NCBI GenBank assembly: GCA_023105745.1
Contig: JALGQZ010000002.1
Location: 79,563,785-79,627,784 of the forward strand
Reading direction: 5' to 3'
Length of the DNA stretch: 64,000 bases
Source: Austropuccinia psidii
Taxonomy: Eukaryota > Basidiomycota > Pucciniomycetes > Pucciniales > Sphaerophragmiaceae
How positions within the stretch are numbered: position 1 is the stretch's first letter; every line of letters starts with the position of its first letter. Position numbers and translations under genes: made by a program. This document shows, in pieces, positions 11,478 to 22,723 of this stretch. The notes under the pieces are model-generated. The model was not told the origin of the DNA, made no database searches, and saw only the letters and a list, made by a program, of their open reading frames with translations.

Positions 11478-12779
11478 GTGTATATATATAGATATATATA
11501 TATGCTTCCACATTTATGTGGCACTCTCATTGAGCCCCACGGAAGAACATTGGCTTTAGTCGGTTCAGATTGTGCCAATGTCATGTGGGCTCCAACAGGG
11601 AAGTCAAAGAATGTGTGCCGAAGAAAGCTCCTTGGGCATTGGGCACCATTCTGGACTCAAAAGTCCTTAGCTTCAAATGGCAGGAAGCAGTATCTGATAT
11701 CTTGTCTGCTTCAACACAAAGTGATCCCTCAACCACTCGGGAATAGTCGGACATCCCAAAAGATAAATGAGGGCAAAACCACCCGAAAGCAGAGCTTTTT
11801 TTCCTCCTCTCGACCAACAGCACAAATATCAATGCCAGTATCAGCAAATATGATCCCAAGTGAAATTCGGAGCCTTGTGGATGTCAATCAGATCAAACGC
11901 ATTCACTTTGGCCGTGTGGCAATTTTCTCTTCAACCGGATTACTCATTGCCCTTGTTGAATTCCGACCATTCACAACAATGAGTGAAGTCGAGGTCAATC
12001 AATGGGATGAATTATCACAATTCTTATTTCGCGAAAAGAGGTTCACTGACCCTATTGCAACAAATGGAGCATTACTGGAGGGATTTATGTTCGCGATTGG
12101 GTGGCGCAAATGCACCACGAAGAATGAACAATTTGGTCTGTATGGAAGTGCTGGCAAAATTGAAAATGCAAAAGACGAATGGCGGGACCGAGGTGCCAAT
12201 CTTAGCTCGGTGGGTTGCATTATAGGTCAATCCTTACGATATGTTGGGGATAATTTATTTGAGAAGATTCAAAATTTCTACAGTTCATTGGGGGTTCCGT
12301 CTTTTGATCAAGTCAACTATGAAGGCAATATTCCGGCAAATCAGGGTGCATTCGAGTTCGCTTCCGCACTCACTTTCACCATTAATGGATTCAAAAACGC
12401 ACCTCATGTTGATAAGGATGCATCGCTGTATGCTTCGGGATGGTGGTTTCAAGCTGATAAGGAGACCGGCCAAATTCAAAGAGATGCATCAAAGCGGTGT
12501 ACAGGGGGGAAATTGATTTTCCCAAATGAGCATTTTTGGATTGATCTATCCGATTGTCATGGGCTCATTCAGGTAGTGTGGGCCAGCAGTACATTTGTTC
12601 ATTATACTGATCCAGCACAGGACAATGAAAGCACGACACTAGTGGGTATGTCCGCACAATGCTCAAGGAGGTTGGCAAAAACAATGTGCCGAAAAAGCCA
12701 CGGCTATTATGAGATTGGCAAGGGAGCGGCCTATCAAATCAGGGATGGTAATACAATCTCAGCCCAATTCAAAGAGTGA
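11478..12779 (+). CDS. TET/JBP-like 2-oxoglutarate/Fe(II) dioxygenase, N-terminus uncertain
   Basis: The family oxidises 5-methylpyrimidines in DNA using 2-oxoglutarate, oxygen and Fe(II). Numbering from the open frame, iron-binding residues fit His310 and Asp312 (NAPHVDKD) and His375 (STFVHYT), with Arg397/398 (CSRRL) a candidate 2-oxoglutarate ligand. The preceding GWWFQADKETG and GGKLIFPNEHFWIDL segments fit the double-stranded beta-helix. The frame is open from 11478, but the first ~110 residues look noncoding. A likely first exon (ATG 11383, very basic, donor near 11450) splices plausibly at 11602 into another frame that reads well to about 11740, so a small indel near 11740-11790 may separate exons. 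The catalytic core (about 11840-12779) is uninterrupted. TET/JBP genes on fungal transposons are known; this copy's activity is inference. Confidence 0.75.
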   Translation: MYIYRYIYMLPHLCGTLIEPHGRTLALVGSDCANVMWAPTGKSKNVCRRKLLGHWAPFWTQKSLASNGRKQYLISCLLQHKVIPQPLGNSRTSQKINEGKTTRKQSFFSSSRPTAQISMPVSANMIPSEIRSLVDVNQIKRIHFGRVAIFSSTGLLIALVEFRPFTTMSEVEVNQWDELSQFLFREKRFTDPIATNGALLEGFMFAIGWRKCTTKNEQFGLYGSAGKIENAKDEWRDRGANLSSVGCIIGQSLRYVGDNLFEKIQNFYSSLGVPSFDQVNYEGNIPANQGAFEFASALTFTINGFKNAPHVDKDASLYASGWWFQADKETGQIQRDASKRCTGGKLIFPNEHFWIDLSDCHGLIQVVWASSTFVHYTDPAQDNESTTLVGMSAQCSRRLAKTMCRKSHGYYEIGKGAAYQIRDGNTISAQFKE

Positions 12780-13571
12780 GGCAGTCGGAATAGCAGCGTG
12801 ATTGGTAGATAATGGTGGGGTAAGGCAGAGGACAATATACACCAGGATTGGATGGTTTCGAGTGCGGGAGATGGGGTGTCTCACATGAAAAAGGGGTGAA
12901 GTGGATTATGTATGGAGGCATGCCAGGTTTGTTGCTCTTGTCCAGGATCCCAACGCTTCACACGCGAATGCTTATGCTTGTGCAGGTTCCGACAATGCTA
13001 AAAGTTCCTTACGCCTATGCGGGCTACCGACACGTCACACGCCAATCCTTAGGCTTGTGAAGGTTGCCAACAATGCTGACAATTTCTTACGCCTGTGCAG
13101 GCTCCCGACAGCTCACACGCCAATCGTTACGCTTGTGAAGGTTCCCGACAATTTAAACAATTCAATACATGACTAAGATTAATAGCGTGTGACCATAGGA
13201 ACGGCAATTTCTCATGAATCTGGAGTGGATTGCTCACATGCCGGAACCTCCCGCTTTTTTACGGTTAAGATTTGATATGGCTCTAAACAATGGAGGAAGA
13301 AAATATAGGAGGCAGGAATGGTGACTATTGGCGCATTTTTGGCAAAAGATTTTCACACATACAAATACTAACTCAAACTTTTGGTGGGGCACTTACAAAA
13401 ATTATTCTCACACAATAGTAAATATGAATCATTGAGGAATTATAATAAATTCACGTGAACAAAGAACGTAAGAGAAATTTAAAATATCTTTCATTGAATA
13501 CAAATAATTTATCTAAAGGAGTGTATTAAAAAAGGTAAAAAGAGGAAAGAATATGATTTTTTTTGTGGATT
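12780..13571 (+). repeat. 3' flank of the TET/JBP gene with degenerate 60-70-bp tandem repeats
   Basis: From about 12960 to 13155 three diverged units repeat the words CTTACGCCTGTGCAGGCTCCCGACA, CACACGCCAATCSTTA and GCTTGTGAAGGTT (S = C or G). They share CTTACGC/TCCCGACA with the minisatellite at 7363-8028. The remainder to 13571 is AT-rich and shows nothing recognisable. The convergent zinc-cluster gene ends at 13572. Confidence 0.6.
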
Positions 13572-14870
13572 TTATTTTTCTAAGAATTTAGAGACTATCC
13601 CGGTGATGTCCTCCATTGGATAAGCCTCCATCGCCTCGCCAAGGAGGGAGTTTAGTTCCTCCCGGAATTCCCGGTGCATCTCATTTCGATGAGTTGCATC
13701 CACGAAAGGAATCATGTGGAGCAACCGATGATGCTCCAACAAGATTCGGGTGATTGATTCGTGGACAATGGCTCGAGGTATCATTAGTATCGGGCGCAGG
13801 TTGGTGAATTCCTGGCGAGCGTCATCGTAGGAATGAGAGGAGCTTGGCACCGGGGGGGAGGAGGCGGTTGGGTTCTCGGCGTCAATGGGAGGGAACCGGG
13901 GTAGGAGGGGAAGGTGGGGGAGGGGGAGGGGGGGATCCGACTGGCGTATCGTCGATGATGATAATCGAGCGGGGAGTTGCGGGACGAGCTGGAGATGGTC
14001 GAAGGAGGGGTGAGGAAAAGTTGAGAAGAGTGAAGAAAGAGAAGTGGTGACTTACCAAAAGGTTCCTCCGTGGTTTGCGTAGGAGCCACCTCAGGTTCTG
14101 GCTCACAAGTCGTATTGTCCTCAGGTGGTTGGGAGGATGGACTCGGGCCAGGAATATGTGGCTCATCGTGCTGGGAGGCTTCTACAAAAGGAGGAAGAGT
14201 CAGTTAACTTGATGCGAAAGTGAAAATGAGAAAAGAGAAAGTTGGCTGCTTACCGCGGAATAAGTCCTCAGACCATTGGGTGCCACTCGGCCCTGGAGTG
14301 GGTTGCCGCGGGGTTTGCTCGCGAGGCAAAGTAGGAACGGGAGAGTCTTGTCGGGGGGGATTTGGGGGGTTTGGTTCTATGAGTAATGGAAAAAAGTTAG
14401 TATTATTGCGTGAAGATGAATGAGATAAGGAGGAGAAAGAAAACTTACTTTGGCGTTTGAATCCCATCGGTGACAAGACATGGTGACGATCAGCCCAAGC
14501 TCGAATGTCCTCTTTCCATCGCCATCCTTCATCGGCCGGATAATCACTTCGCTCAGGTCTAGGAGTGAAGTGACCATCGGATGGTGGCCTAGGAGGGGGG
14601 GTGGACAAATCGATGCTTGAGGGGACTGGGCTAATCGTCCTGAATCGTTCCCGGGGTCCACTCACGCTCGGAAATGGTTTCATCATCATCGGCCACAAAG
14701 GAGTCCTGGCGAGGGTGTCTTGGGCGGGAACTCCTCTGGCCGCGGGGTCGGAAGGGGCGGACGACAAACGAACATTTCTTGTGTGCTTGTCGGCAAGCAT
14801 CACAAGCGTCGGTCGTCGTCGAGGAACGAATGCAGGGGATACCCCGCTTGGTGCATAACGTGCACAACAT
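13572..14870 (-). pseudogene. Zinc-cluster protein gene with at least two frameshifts
   Basis: The N-terminus has two CX2CX6C halves (CTLCTKRGIPC and CDACRQAHKKC, spacer ten residues), the layout of fungal Zn2Cys6 DNA-binding clusters, followed by a basic RPFRPRGQRSSRPR segment. Introns at 14377-14448, 14182-14253 and about 13994-14055 have GTAAG donors, and phases agree across them. Between exon starts the frame breaks near 14655, where the reading frame changes after EWTPG. It breaks again in the C-rich tract at about 13900-13935, before the conserved tail (DDARQEFTNLRP...FLEK). It resembles a repeated rust family known to me only from memory. The natural function is probably DNA binding; this copy is likely dead. 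Confidence 0.7.
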
Positions 14871-15451
14871 CTAAAAACAAATCAAAACAGGTTAGTAACT
14901 GAAAAGAAAGTAAGCAATCAAGGAAGAAAAGGAAGACATACGATGATTTATAATTTTAAAACGGAATTCAAATTAAAAAAGCGCTAGTAGAAGGTTTTTA
15001 AAAGTCTAGAAGAGAGTCGTGAAGAAACGGAATTATTAATATCGGATCATAATGTTGACAAAAGCTTAATTGGAGAAAACGTACAAAGTAGATAGAAGTG
15101 GGGTTCTGAAAGTATTAGCAGGAAAAACAAAAAGCGAGCAGGAAGGGGAGTGGGGTTAGTCGAGTGCGAAAGAAAAGACTGGAAAGGCAGGAAGACGAGG
15201 GGGAATACGCACAAGAAGGACAAACGCGGGTGAGGTTGAACGAAGTGGAGCGGGTGAGAGAGAAAGTGAAGTGCGTGTCGTGTGAAGATGGTCTTTTATA
15301 CCATGGTGAAGCTGAGACGATCTCAGCAGTTTCAGCAGCCGCAAAAGTCTCAGCTTCAAGGCGTGTGGGCAAAATTGAAGCTGAGTCTCAGCGAATGCTG
15401 CAACTGAGAAGTGAAATGCTCGCGTGAGGCAGAAGAACAATGGGGGTCTGG
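14871..15451 (-). promoter_or_regulatory. Upstream region of the zinc-cluster gene, purine-rich
   Basis: This is presumed promoter by position. It contains a GA-rich stretch (15110-15290) and, at 15310-15420, repeated CTGAG/CTCAG words that continue into the duplicated block downstream. ORFs on both strands (15115-15464) are compositional. No motif can be assigned. Confidence 0.35.
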
Positions 15452-16193
15452 CTGAGTATTGCAATTTATTGAATTGTCAAGCTGAGTCAAATCCCCTTTG
15501 TTTCCTTAAATTGCCACCCGATCACCCAGGAGGGTGGTCGTGAGGCCCTTGTTGAATGTGCATTGTGGGTGCAATGCACAAGTGACCCATGCAGATATGC
15601 ACCCGGTGCATTTGGTCACAAGTGACCGCGGCAAGATCACCGGCCTTATGGCCTGGTGATAGTATTTGAACAAAGGGGGGGCTGTAAGACAAGTGAATAC
15701 AGCGTGAGCTTGCCTCGACCCATTGCTCAGGTTTGCTTTCGGGTCATAATTGAAATGCTCAGTGGCTGAACATTTTAATTGCACAGTAATTGAACAATTG
15801 ATATAACAAGATCAAATGCACCGCTGAGTATTGCAATTTATTGAATTGTAAAGCTGAGTCAAATCCCCTTTGTTTCCTTAAATAGCCACCCGATTACCCA
15901 GGAGGGTGGTCGTGAGGCCCATGTTGAATGTGCATTTTGGGTGCAATGCACAAGTGACCCATGCAGAAAAGCACCCGGTGCATTTGGTCACAAGTGACCG
16001 CGGTGAGATTACCGGCCATATGGCCTGGTAATAGTATGTGAACAAAGGGGGGGGCTGTAAGACAAGTGAATACAGCGTGAGCTTGCCTCAACCCATTTCT
16101 CAGGTTTGCTTTCGGGTCATAATTGAAATGCTCAGTGGCTGAACATTTTAATTGCACAGTGATTGAACTATAGATATAACAATATCAAATGCA
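15452..16193 (+). repeat. Tandem duplication of a ~371-bp unit
   Basis: Two adjacent copies (about 15452-15822 and 15823-16193) start CTGAGTATTGCAATTTATTG and share nearly all sequence, including AAGTGACCGCGG, the hairpin-like CCGGCCTTATGGCCTGG / CCGGCCATATGGCCTGG and a G-run (GGGGGGG). Each copy gives a minus-strand ORF that starts with the same ~37 residues and then diverges through small indels. That pattern is expected of noncoding duplicates, not of a conserved protein. Confidence 0.85.
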
Positions 16194-17921
16194 TCATGCT
16201 GAGCCATTGCTCAGTCGTTTTTGTATGCGCGCACTCTGAGCATTTGGCACAGCATCGGATGACATTTCAGCCAGGTGCAGCATTTCACACGCTTTGGTGA
16301 AGTGCTCCAAACTGAGCCTTCCAGTGAGCTATTGCAGAATTAGTTCATTCCATGGCTTTACTGAGCACTTTCACACGGTGCTTTTGACCATGACATGCAC
16401 AGCTTGCGTGTGCAAATCGGGTGAAACGCAATGCTGAGCATGTGGCACATGAGCTACGTAAATGCAAACGATCGGAAGGTGCATGCACATTTGCTATATG
16501 CATGCAGGCTCAAGTAGTATTACACCTTCCTGATCTGTACAGGACAGTCGACACTGTAGTACGCAGTACACCTTTGTAAATGTGTACTGCGGCGCAGAGC
16601 AAAAAGCTGTTCAACAATGTAACATGCAATCACATCAAGCCATCGAGTCATATCTCTCACCTGCATCCCTTTGATGCACCTTGTCGGACAGCTCTGCCTA
16701 ACTACGGCACAGATGCGCATGTAATCCAAGTTAATGTAAGTGGGTCATAATGGGATGACTTAATATTTGGGTCATACACAAAGAGTTGATTCACTCCGGT
16801 GCCATTGTTGGGGCAAACAATGACTGGCCCGCTTGTTCATTGTTGGGCAGCCACACGCTTTCATACGCACCCCCGATGGGTCATACGCAGGCAACTTGCA
16901 CACGCCTGGAAGACATTTTACTGCCATTCTTCCAGCTGCCTATTTTCTTGGTCGGGTTGTCAGCTTGACTGCAGACGCTCACCCGCTTGCGCGTGGAAAC
17001 CTGAGGCCAATCAGTGTGGATTTGCTTCAGCCTCATCCACATTAGAATAACAATCCCAGCCTATGATTGCTGAGGCTGGTCATGTTTGCGTGGGTATCTC
17101 CCACCGAGGGTCATTTTCTTCACCTTCTCACACGCCCCGCGCAAGTTGTGGCACCTGGCTTGCAGCCAAAAAATCCCTTGGGCGTGTGGCCTCTTTCTCC
17201 GGAGTTCTGTACGCGCGTGAGGCAAAGACCCGGATGCCAATCTTGGTGGATTAGTACTCGCCTCAAACGCCATAGGGGTGAATGTATATGTGGATCACGG
17301 CTCACGGCTGGTGCCCCCTTTGATCATCCCACCCATTCCCCCCTGAAAGCCCAGTATGCATCAGTCAGCAAAAAGCTTCAGGCAAAACCAAAGTCATGTT
17401 CGGTGGCATGCCACCGAACATATCTCACCCGCCCACACACAAACATCCCCACAGTGAGATTGCCCTTTGAAACTGCCAACATTGCCCAGTAGGTCCATGT
17501 GAACAATTAACCTGGGGAGGATACGCTCATTTTTCGCTGTCACACCAGCGAACATGACTGCATGCCTCTAATATGCCCTCCACAATAAGTTGCTACAACC
17601 CACCCAATTTCGGATGTGCTAATGTCAACCTTGTTCCACCAAAGGTTTCGTAACTCGCAGCAGATCCAGCAGTCATAATGGTGCACCCACATTTTGGCCA
17701 CCTTGCCTTGATATATGCCCCACATCGGATATGAAAATTATGAGCCCAAGAGGCCCACCTCCATCAAGACCATGCACGTAACCACAGGCCATCCCCCTTT
17801 TGGCCTGTTACTGCCACTCATATAAGTTCCCCACCTGCGCTTATTCCTCTTCATTCCCTTTAGCTAACCCTTCCCGATCATATAATTTGCAACTGTCCCC
17901 AAATAATTTAAAATAGCCATC
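16194..17921 (+). other. 1.7-kb intergenic region rich in GCTGAG words and perfect inverted repeats
   Basis: No gene is supported. Visible structure: GCTCAG/CTGAGC words at 16195-16450; a perfect 10-bp inverted repeat CGCAGTACAC/GTGTACTGCG at 16562-16591; a perfect 26-bp palindrome at 17396-17421 (half-site ATGTTCGGTGGCA); and an inverted repeat TTCGCTG/CAGCGAA at 17533-17552. The last 100 bases before 17922 are pyrimidine-rich and are the likely leader of the SNF2 gene. Confidence 0.5.
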
Positions 17922-20488
17922 ATGTCAACCCCTTCACAACCACTTTGCATTGGGATGATTAATATTCGTATTCAAATAAATAGTGATATAACCTTAAAGC
18001 CTGATAATTCCCACCTAGGTTCTTGGATTATCCTATGGCACAATCAACACAACATATTCGTATATCTCCCCAATCACCAGCATGCTATTGGCTCTCTCCC
18101 GGGAACCCTTTCCCAAACGTTGATACCATTCCTTGGGGCACCAAAAACGTTCATGCACTGTGGTCCTGGCGGGGCATGGATTGAAAATTGCCAATCCAAT
18201 CCTACTCAAATATTATTTGTTGAGGGAGTATTTATGACTGATGCCAATGATCCCTCCTCATCTCAGAAACCCAATCTAGCATTGATGTTCTTCACATGGT
18301 ATCCAAACATTCTATTCATAATGGAAAGCTTTCGAACACAAGATTTCCAGCTTAAAATGCCCAAAGAATATGACTGTACTACTCATTGTCAATGTCAACT
18401 CTTTACTCCGACATTTCCCGCTTCAAACTCGACGCCTGCTTCATATCCTGCTGTTTCATCATTGATTTCCAAGCAAAAACTGATACAATTACCCAGTGGA
18501 TCAGACCTCCCCATGATGACCCCGCCCCATTCCATTATTCAAACCCCCCTCCTCCCTCATCAAAAGACCGGACTAGCTTTTCTCTGGGATCAAGAAATCC
18601 CCAATGGCCAATCAGCCCGTAACCTTTGGGCAACCTCACCCCCAGGATCCACTTTTAATGCCAGGCACATCATTACAAACAAGGTCGTTAGCTCATTTGA
18701 ATCCCTTTCGACCAATACCCCTCTTGGAGGACTGCTTGTGGATGATATGGGATTAGGTAAAACCATTCAGGCCATTGCTCTAATTGGTACCTCCAAGGAG
18801 CCAATGATTGCAAACCCCCATCGCTCCACGCCCACCATGATCATCTGCCCCCCGCGCTTAATTACCAACTGGCAATCAGAAATATCCAAGCATGCTCAGG
18901 CTGGCGCACTGCATTCCAAAATCTACCATGGTCCCACTCGTCACTCATTATCCCAAGCCGACATTTTCAAATATGATATCATCATCACTTCTTACAATAC
19001 TATCACCCAAGAATTTAAGCAAACCAATCCATCTACATCATTCATTTTTCAAATCAATTGGCATCGTATAATCTTGGATGAAGCACAGTGAGTGGCTGAG
19101 CTTAAATGATTCAAATTACCTTTTATATCCAATAACCCTTGCCCCCTCTTATAGCTATATTCGCTCTCAATACACTGCCACTCACCGTGCCATTAATAGC
19201 CTCCTTTCATCCCGTCGAATATGTTTAACGGGCACACCTATTCACAACACCATTTATGACCTTTTGGGCATAATATCATTCATCACTCAACCCCAGAGCG
19301 CCAATCAAGATAACTGGTCACCATTCATCCTGAGTAGTCTTTCAAAAGGTTGCAATGATATTTTGCATTTGGCATTGCGGCATTTAAGTTTGCGCCGCAC
19401 CAAAACCACACATCTCGAATCCCTCCCCACTATTAGCCATCATTATGAGCTGCTCCCACTCAACCCGACCATGCAGCAAGAATATTCCACATTATATGAA
19501 GAATTCCTATCATCCAAAAGCAAAGGACCAGGAGAGTTTTTCAGAAATATTAATAAGCTGCGAATATGTTGTAACCATCACATCATGCTTAACACAATTG
19601 CGGAGGCGGAGTTGGAAGACCCCGAGGGCAGGAGCACTCAGGATAACTCCCCAAGAATCACACGAACTATTGTGGATGTGGAAACATGCATGATGAGTAG
19701 TAAAATTGCACACCTCCTACAAAGCTTAATGAAGAACAAACAAACAAGGTGTGGTCCGACGAAATCGGTGGTTTATACCCAATGGACCCAATTTCTAGAT
19801 TTGTGTGTTAATTCTAATATGCATCCATTACCAATTGACTCCATCTGACTTTTTTATATTGTAGAATCGGTATTGCTCTTGCCCATCACTCTATCCTTTC
19901 AGCACGAATTGATGGAACAATTACACCACGAGCGCAGGACAAGGCGCTTGAGAATTTCTTCAATAATCCTGAATGTGAAGTACTCATTGCATCCATTGCC
20001 GCGGCTGGAACTGGCCTCAATATAACTTGTGCTAATATAGTCTATTTAATGGTGAGGGGCCCCCCAAAATTCTCCCCTGATTTTCGGACCCTGACATCCA
20101 CATTTCCAGGAGCCCAATTGGAACCCAGCCATTGAGGCTCAGGCTGTTGATCGTCTACATCGTATTGGCCAACAACGACCTGTACAGGTCATCCACTATA
20201 TCACTCCTCATTCAGTTGAGGTCAACATGCGGAAGGTACCTTTCAAGCTCATCTTTCACTTGATTGTATTACTATTCTGAAATCCTTCCTTATGGGAATG
20301 CCATATTCCAATCACCAATAGGTCCAAGAAAAGAAAAAATCATTAACTGCGTGAGCCTTACTGATATTATATAATTTGTGATTGACAAAGTTGATAACTC
20401 CTGTTGACTCTGGCACAGGTCCACAATTATGAACACCATGAGCTGGATCAAACTTCTTCAATATTTCCTCAATGAAAATGAGGAATAG
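17922..20488 (+). CDS. SNF2-family ATPase/helicase, six exons, intact
   Basis: SNF2 enzymes use ATP to translocate on DNA and remodel chromatin. Exons: 17922-19087, 19155-19802, 19865-20051, 20110-20235, 20322-20350 and 20419-20488. All phases agree, giving 741 residues. Motif I is GGLLVDDMGLGKTIQ, Ia ICPPRLITNW, III LTGTPIHN, IV VVYTQWTQF, V AAAGTGLN and VI QAVDRLHRIGQQRP. Motif II is complete only after splicing at 19087/19155, where DEA-H continues as YIRSQ. Without the intron the frame ends at DEAQ. The ~240-residue N-terminus is unrecognised. No RING finger, which Rad5/Rad16/HLTF relatives carry, lies between the helicase lobes. The last two small exons are least certain. It is convergent with the next gene (ends at 20662). 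Confidence 0.88.
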
Positions 20489-20661
20489 AGTATTATTGCT
20501 AAGGGAGACGGTGATACATTTCAATTCATATTGTCTATATTCTAACATATTTAGCAAGTTGTTGCATCCTTAAGAGATAATAATCAGATTTTATTACACC
20601 TGCACAAATAATTCACAAAATCTTAATTTGTCACAGTGCTATACCGTGACAAATTACTAAG

Positions 20662-22723
20662 TTATTGCAGAGCATCACCATTAGGCCTAATAACTGGCAT
20701 GTCAAGTATCTTGAGGGCGCTAGTCTGCATCTTACTACAGCCTTTGAGCCAATCTTGATCAAATACCTGAAATGATAGGCCTTCCGGAATATCACCATCA
20801 TCTGTCGATCGTAATTCTGGCAACCTATCAATAGTTTTTTTACCCTTTTTTTTAATCCGATTACAAAACTCTATGTCTCTATCCATTTTCAATACCAAAT
20901 CATTAAATAACTGGGAGCGCCAGCGTAATCCCACTTTGCGGTAAACTTGACGGCCATTTTCCAGTACCTCCTCAGTATCTGAGCATACTCGAGGGTCATT
21001 GAATTGTGATGCTAGAATGGGAAATTTAGCCGTATCACACCATTCACAACGGCGCTCACAGGTCTGCACATAATCAAGTAGATCATTATCAGACTTGGTC
21101 CACAATGAAGAAGAGATACAGTAACTAACTCTTTGACGAATCTTTGCAAGCTTTTGATTCTCTTTCTTTTTTACCAAATACTCCGCATCCTTTTGAATAG
21201 ACTTCCATTCTCTTTTCAAATAAGTGAAATATCGCTCCATTAAAGCCGCCACGACCCCATAGTTGTTATGATCCTTGTTCCAACAGTAGTGATGATACTC
21301 AGTGCTGACAAGTGCGAGACGGAATGTACGGTAAAACACCATAGACATCAGCTCGTTGAACGGATGTTGCCATGAGCTCTCCCAGTCCCAAGTGAATTGC
21401 TTTAGTCCTAGCTTGTGGAGCTCATTTTCGCAGTAGCTTTGGAAACCCTGAGACTGAACCTGTGTTGATGGCTCATTGAAAACATCCTTGGGGACATAAC
21501 CGAGATGACCAGCCACTTGAATTGCAATTTCACGCTCTTCTGTGCTGGGTGGTGCTGGTAGTGAGGAAAAATCCTTATCCCTAACTTTGAGTAGGAACAG
21601 GCAATGTGCGTGTACTTCTGATCTCATTCCATGGACATTCTCTGGAAGTTCTGCCTTCAGCCATTTTTGTTGCTCCTTCTGGCTTGCACGTTTCGCCACA
21701 TTGTGAGCTTTGCGGGCCTGGTTCCTTTGCTGTCTGACCTCCGATTGTTCAAGCATACTCTGGGCAAGGCCCAGCTGAGGATGGGTGAACTCACTATTTG
21801 ATTGAGTGCCTTGCTCATGCGGTGTGAAATTGTCCCTCCTTGGTTCCTCATTTCTTTCACTTTGAGTCGGAGATATGTTCTCATCCTCATCATCCACAAT
21901 TCTTTCTCTTGATGAACTGGCATGACCCGTTCTTGGTTTGGAGGCATATGGATGATGACGTCCAGTGACTTTCTCATTATGGACCAGAGGTGAAGATGCA
22001 TAAAGTTCATCCCCTGCCATGCAAATCATCAGTTAACACATCAAAACATTAATGAAGACTGGTCATCCTCACGATCTTCAATTGGCTCCTGAGATCGGAC
22101 TGACTTGCCTTTAGGTGCCATATCTAACCCATGAAACAAACATATCAAATTTTGAATAAGTTTCTACTCCAAAATTCAAATGACTTACTTTGATGAAGCG
22201 TAAATACTGGATTTCCCTCCAACAGACCGCTCCAAGATGCATTTTCCAAAGGTCTTTTTCGTCGCCCCCCATCCACGCGCCTTTCATCACCCACATGAAC
22301 CTGAGATCCTGATGGAATATTGAGGGTTGGCTGTTTACTTTGGCCAAAGGGATCCTGGGATGCGACTGGATTCCAACCGGGATTAAGGAGGAACTCACGT
22401 GGAAATTTTGATTGGGGATTAGCGTGTGAGGAGATTTGAGGTGTGCCTTCTGGCCCCTGAGACACATGAATTTGTGTATTAGTGGGATTCGGGGGAATTG
22501 GAGTGACGGAAATATTTGGGATCGACCAAGTGCTTGAAGTTGGAGCCTTTGGATTGCCCACATCAATGTTAAGACCTGATACATTCATTGAGGATGCGAT
22601 AGGGGTTGTGAGAGGAATGTTGGGACTCAATGGTGACTGTGTTTGAACATATTCTATGCTAGATTCACTATTTGAGTCATGAACAGAACCTGAACGGGAT
22701 TTATGTGACTTGAACAATGACAT
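20662..22723 (-). CDS. Unknown 645-residue transposon cargo protein, three exons, intact
   Basis: I do not recognise this protein. Exons run 22723-22189, 22123-22073 and 22013-20662, joined by canonical introns of 65 and 59 bp, with all phases consistent. The N-terminal ~260 residues are Ser/Pro/Asn-rich and probably disordered, with a basic GGRRKRP patch. A coiled-coil-like segment rich in Gln, Arg and Lys (EQSEVRQQRNQARKAHNVAKRASQKEQQKW) follows. The C-terminal ~380 residues look folded, rich in Trp and Tyr, with a Cys pair cluster (TCERRCEWC). The intact frame, next to degenerate copies of other genes, suggests recent activity or selection. It may be a second product needed for mobility; that is inference. 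Confidence 0.75.

Noticed and set aside
13844..14904. Plus-strand ORFs opposite the zinc-cluster gene (for example 13844, 14220, 14601)
   Set aside because: They are antisense shadows. The minus strand has zinc-binding cysteines and phase-consistent introns, while these have no motif.
15506..16157. Paired minus-strand ORFs sharing their first 37 residues
   Set aside because: They derive from the 371-bp tandem duplication. They diverge by frameshifts after the shared part, so coding is not conserved.
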